Assembly (NCBI GenBank): GCA_041390865.1
Contig: JAWKPC010000002.1
Location: forward strand, 408,263-472,262
DNA from: JAUIIK01 sp041390865
Lineage (GTDB): Bacteria; Chloroflexota; Chloroflexia; Thermomicrobiales; CFX8
Reading direction: 5' to 3'
Length of the DNA: 64,000 nucleotides
Of the stretch, positions 61,033 through 64,000 are shown in pieces (the first letter of the stretch is position 1; every line of letters starts with the position of its first letter). The notes under the pieces were generated by a model. That model had not been told where the DNA came from, did not search any database, and was given only the letters and a program-made list of their open reading frames with translations. Made by a program: the position numbers and the translations under genes.

Positions 61033-62505
61033 TTGAAGAAGCCATCACGGTTTCTACGCTTGATCGGGATAGCGGGCCTGCTGGCCACGCTGCTCGCAGG
61101 CGTGTTTGCAACTCCGATAGCCTATGCCGGTGAACCCGATCCGAATCCTTCGGACGACGGCACTGTCGGAGATATATGGGATGGCACGGATCCAGACCTT
61201 CTCGGTAACGAGGGTGGGATCTACTTCCCATGGGTCGGTAACGACGACGAGTCGACCGGCCTCGGCCCGGCTGACACCTCCGTGTCGGTCATGAACATCA
61301 GCGACGAACCAGCAATCGCCTTTGCGTTTGTGGGTACTCACGACAGTGAGGAACTCCCGGACACTGGCGCTTGGGATCTCGTTGGTCCGTTCTTCCTTGC
61401 GCCATGGGCCTCGAAGACCTTCACCGCTGCCCAGCTGGGTATCGCTGAGGGCACTGGCGCTCCGGTCGCTTTCGCTGGCTACAACCGGCTCGAAGGCGAC
61501 AGCATCTGTGAAGTTAGCCTTGGTGGGCCGCTCGACGCAGGCGTCGATGCCAACAACAATGGCGAGTGTAACGACGTCGAGGTCTACATCGGCACTGCAG
61601 ACGACGATCCCACGGATCCGGATCTCTGCCGCGTCGACGACTCGAACGGCGACCGCACGAACAACTATCAGGGCATCTACAACGGTGGCGGCGGCCTGAA
61701 CAACGACGGCGACTGCAATGACGCCGAGCAGGGCGCGGACACTGTCACGATCTACGACTCGACCGTTCTTGGCGGCTACGCCAAGCAGGCGGTTGATGGC
61801 GAAACGCTGCCGTACACCACGGCTGCTGACAGCTCGGTCTCCGGTTACAACTCGATCGGTGGCTTCGAGCTCGTCGAATTCGATGACTGGTACTTCCCGA
61901 TCGCCCAGACCAACTGTGGTCCTGGCGGTTGCTGGAACACCATTCTTCGTATCGCCAACTTCGGTCAGGAAGTTGATGGCGAAATCGGTAACATCGGCTC
62001 CGCCGCTGTGACTGCCGCCTTCTTCCCGGCTGACGACGCCCAGGGCTCGCTCGACACCGGATTCCAGCTTCAGGCGCTGGTGAACACGGGCGACGTCTGG
62101 AACATCGACATCAGCGATTACGTGCCGGAAGGCTGGGTCGGATCGGTCCACGTCTATTCCGATAGCGCTGTCTTCGCGATGGCCGACCGCGTCAAGGTTG
62201 GTTACGGTGCCTGGATCACCAACACGGCATCCAACGCACCGCACACCGAGTTCAACAACGTTCCGGGCGACCTGGGCCAGTACGTGCTCTTCGCACCGGA
62301 CGTGCGTCTTGACTTCTTCGGTTGGAACACCGGCATCAACGTCGCCAACCTCGTCAACGACGACAACAACGTCAACATCCAGTACTTCAACCTCTATGGC
62401 AACGCGCCGCAGGCTCTGACCCGCCGGCTCGCTCCGCAGGGCATGACGTACTTCTACGATCCTTCCCAGGCTCCGCAGGATAACTCCGGTGGACGGTCCT
62501 TCTGA
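61033..62505 (+). CDS. Large secreted surface protein, N-terminal part
   Basis: The gene starts at TTG 61033 with GGAG nine bases upstream. The signal peptide is FLRLIGIAGLLATLLAGVFA with cleavage near AYAGEP. The mature protein is rich in Asp, Asn, Gly and aromatic residues, with beta-sandwich-like stretches (IYFPWVGNDDESTGLGPADT, WYFPIAQTNCGPGGCWNTIL, VYSDSAVFAMADRVKVGYGA). The paired PWVGNDD / FPIAQT domains suggest tandem immunoglobulin-like units. Homology stops at about 62490, where the frame breaks; the TGA at 62503-62505 is probably not the true end. With a consensus promoter and long leader, it may be an abundant envelope protein (inference). Confidence 0.82.
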   Translation: MKKPSRFLRLIGIAGLLATLLAGVFATPIAYAGEPDPNPSDDGTVGDIWDGTDPDLLGNEGGIYFPWVGNDDESTGLGPADTSVSVMNISDEPAIAFAFVGTHDSEELPDTGAWDLVGPFFLAPWASKTFTAAQLGIAEGTGAPVAFAGYNRLEGDSICEVSLGGPLDAGVDANNNGECNDVEVYIGTADDDPTDPDLCRVDDSNGDRTNNYQGIYNGGGGLNNDGDCNDAEQGADTVTIYDSTVLGGYAKQAVDGETLPYTTAADSSVSGYNSIGGFELVEFDDWYFPIAQTNCGPGGCWNTILRIANFGQEVDGEIGNIGSAAVTAAFFPADDAQGSLDTGFQLQALVNTGDVWNIDISDYVPEGWVGSVHVYSDSAVFAMADRVKVGYGAWITNTASNAPHTEFNNVPGDLGQYVLFAPDVRLDFFGWNTGINVANLVNDDNNVNIQYFNLYGNAPQALTRRLAPQGMTYFYDPSQAPQDNSGGRSF

Positions 62506-62531
62506 GCAGACGATAAACGCTGATGAATTGA

Positions 62532-64000
62532 ATGGCAGCAAACAACTGGTCGACTGGCCCGGTTGCGGTTGCGGTTGACGCGACCAAGTACCCGGAGAGC
62601 ACGACCTCGGACGATCCCAATATCTTCCAGGCGATGAGCTACAGCGCCACCGCGAATGTCTACACGACCCAGGCGTTCCCGCTCGTTCAGAAGGGCAACC
62701 CGGACGACGGGTCTGGGCGCGACCTCTGGTATCAACGTGATGAACCCGAACGCGACCGCTGCTCAGGCGACGGTCACGTGGGTGAATCCGTCCGGCTTCG
62801 GCGCCGATAACTTCGGCACGAGCGCGGTCGCGATTCCTGGGTTCGCCAACGGCTTCGTCTACACCATGACGCAGGGCAACCTGCCGAACGGTTTCTATGG
62901 CTCGGCCGTGCTGACCTCGACCCTCCCGGTCGCGGCAGTGACGACTCAGGTTGACTACCAGGTCGAGTGGGACGGCACCGCCGTCTGGCTCGGTTACAAC
63001 CCATGCGGTTACTACCGCGACAATGGCTTCGACGACCGCGGCCTCGAAGGCTTCGGCGCCGACTTCAACTGTAATCTCGGTGATCCGTTCAACACGGCGG
63101 GTGGCCAGGTTTCGAAGACGTTCCATGATGAGAACGGCGACGCCGTCGCTGGTGTCTACGCCGAGCTCTGGAACGAGGCCTACTACCAGCAGGTTGAGAT
63201 GGACAACGAGTCCTTCGCTGGTATTCCGTGGACCGCCGGCGGCTACTCGAACATCGATGGCAACATCGAATGGACGAACGTCCCGGTTGGCACCTACTAC
63301 CTCTACGTTGGCTCCGTCCCGACGAACAACGACGGCGAGCCGGCTGATATGTATGAGGGCGCGGGCGTCATCGAAGGTCCCTTCACCCTTAACGAGGGCG
63401 AAGACTATGTGATCGACAACATCATCGATCGCATCCTTCCGACCAAGCTCGTTGACCTTGCTGACGACGCTGCCGGTATGGAAATCTGTCTGCACGCAGA
63501 CGATAACGATAACGGCAACCTCGACGACGACGAAGTTGCTTCCCCCGAGTACTGCCTCCAGGCAGACGAGGACGGTAATGCATTCTTCGACGGCATCGAG
63601 CCGGGTTGGTACTTCGTCTCCACCAACGGTGGATTCGAATTCGACGTCCTGGTCGGCTTCAACAGCCCGGCCTACGTCTCCGAAGCCGAGTACTTCGGCC
63701 TCGGCGGCACGTACGTCAACGACCTCGCTGATGACGTTGTCGGCGCAGAAGGCACCCTCCAGAAGGTAATCCTCCTTCCGGAAGACCTCTGTGGCGACGT
63801 CGCCGAAACAGCGCTCCAGGGTGATGTCGACGCATGCCCGAACCTCGAGATCTCCGGCGTTATCGCATTCCTTGATGCGAACGGCGACCTCGAAGCTGAA
63901 GGCAACGTGCAGACCTTCGTTCTGGAAGACTTCGGCCTCGACGGAGTCCTGGCGTTCTCACTGACCGACGTCAACGTCCCGGTCGGCGGCCCGTACACGA
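62532..64000 (+). CDS. Large secreted surface protein, continuation beyond frameshifts, 3' truncated by the window
   Basis: Coding continues after 62505 in shifted frames: about 62492-62545 in one (PSEQTINADELNGS), 62535-62717 in the next (NNWSTGPVAVAVDATKYPES, SYSATANVYTTQAFPLVQ). From about 62718 to the window end it is back in the original frame (SGINVMNPNATAAQATVTWV, TWVNPSGFGADNFGTSAVAI, VSKTFHDENGDAVAGVYAEL, GTYYLYVGSVPTNNDGEPAD). The three shifts are all in the same direction and restore the starting frame. The GGTCTGGGCGCG at 62710-62721 has one G too many. The later part contains prealbumin-like or Cna-B-like repeats (DENGDAVAGVYAEL, DDNDNGNLDDDEV, DANGDLEAEGNVQ), which fits a cell-surface or matrix protein. 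Confidence 0.75.

Noticed and set aside
61054..63495. 813-codon open frame on the minus strand
   Set aside because: It is antisense to the surface protein, whose GC-rich, NNC-biased codons leave the complementary frame free of stops. It has no ribosome binding site and no domain, and its Val/Asp-rich composition is what the complement of that coding sequence would give.

Overview
The window is GC-rich DNA (mostly C or G at third codon positions) with GTG and TTG starts used often. The gene complement points to a Chloroflexota bacterium, probably of the Thermomicrobia type. Clues are secreted beta-propeller and NHL proteins with the FGYPLT / QYFER / EVLIGRLG type of module, acidic tetratricopeptide proteins paired with roadblock proteins, and abundant intergenic palindromes. 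The organism assignment is inference; there is no rRNA gene to confirm it.

Layout. 0-5 kb: truncated YyaL-like protein, AlkD-like HEAT protein, NUDIX/winged-helix regulator, S41 peptidase lipoprotein. 5-10 kb: roadblock/LC7 protein, long acidic TPR protein, membrane HD-GYP protein. 10.9-13.9 kb: two-gene ABC-2 exporter and a small acidic protein. 14.1-17 kb: a TPP riboswitch with intrinsic terminator controlling an ABC importer whose binding protein looks like the thiamine-precursor (HMP) type. 17-25.6 kb: a catabolic-looking group (two FAD amine oxidoreductases, PfkB kinase, Lrp regulator, creatininase-like amidohydrolase, DapA-like lyase), containing a DUF559 nuclease gene set among REP-like palindromes. 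25.9-29.2 kb: a pair of dynamin-like GTPases. 29.3-39.7 kb: a secreted beta-helix protein with a C-terminal cysteine repeat, a small acidic protein, and a giant (about 2,600 residue) Tyr/Asp-rich repeat protein interrupted by one frameshift. 39.7-47.2 kb: SnoaL-like protein, TerC and S9 peptidase genes each broken by several indels, a MntH transporter with a DtxR/MntR-like operator, an LVIVD propeller protein and a DUF2339 remnant. 47.3-53.4 kb: SDR epimerase, GNAT acetyltransferase, nadE, amidohydrolase, proC, and a 57-residue membrane protein. 53.4-60.5 kb: NHL protein, membrane-anchored molybdopterin oxidoreductase, propeller protein, lipoprotein. 60.8-64 kb: a strong sigma70-type promoter and long leader before a large surface protein that runs off the window end and carries three compensating frameshifts.

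Two observations stand out. First, the DUF559 nuclease gene lies between REP-like units, and the same composite unit recurs 25 kb away without a nuclease gene, an arrangement that recalls REP elements and their RAYT transposases but with a different nuclease fold. Second, the giant Tyr/Asp repeat protein belongs to no family I recognise and sits behind a perfect 26-bp palindrome and a small acidic protein with a similar N-terminus. Single-base indels are frequent in 40.7-41.75 kb and 62.49-62.72 kb; their clustering in unrelated genes suggests sequence errors at least as strongly as gene decay.
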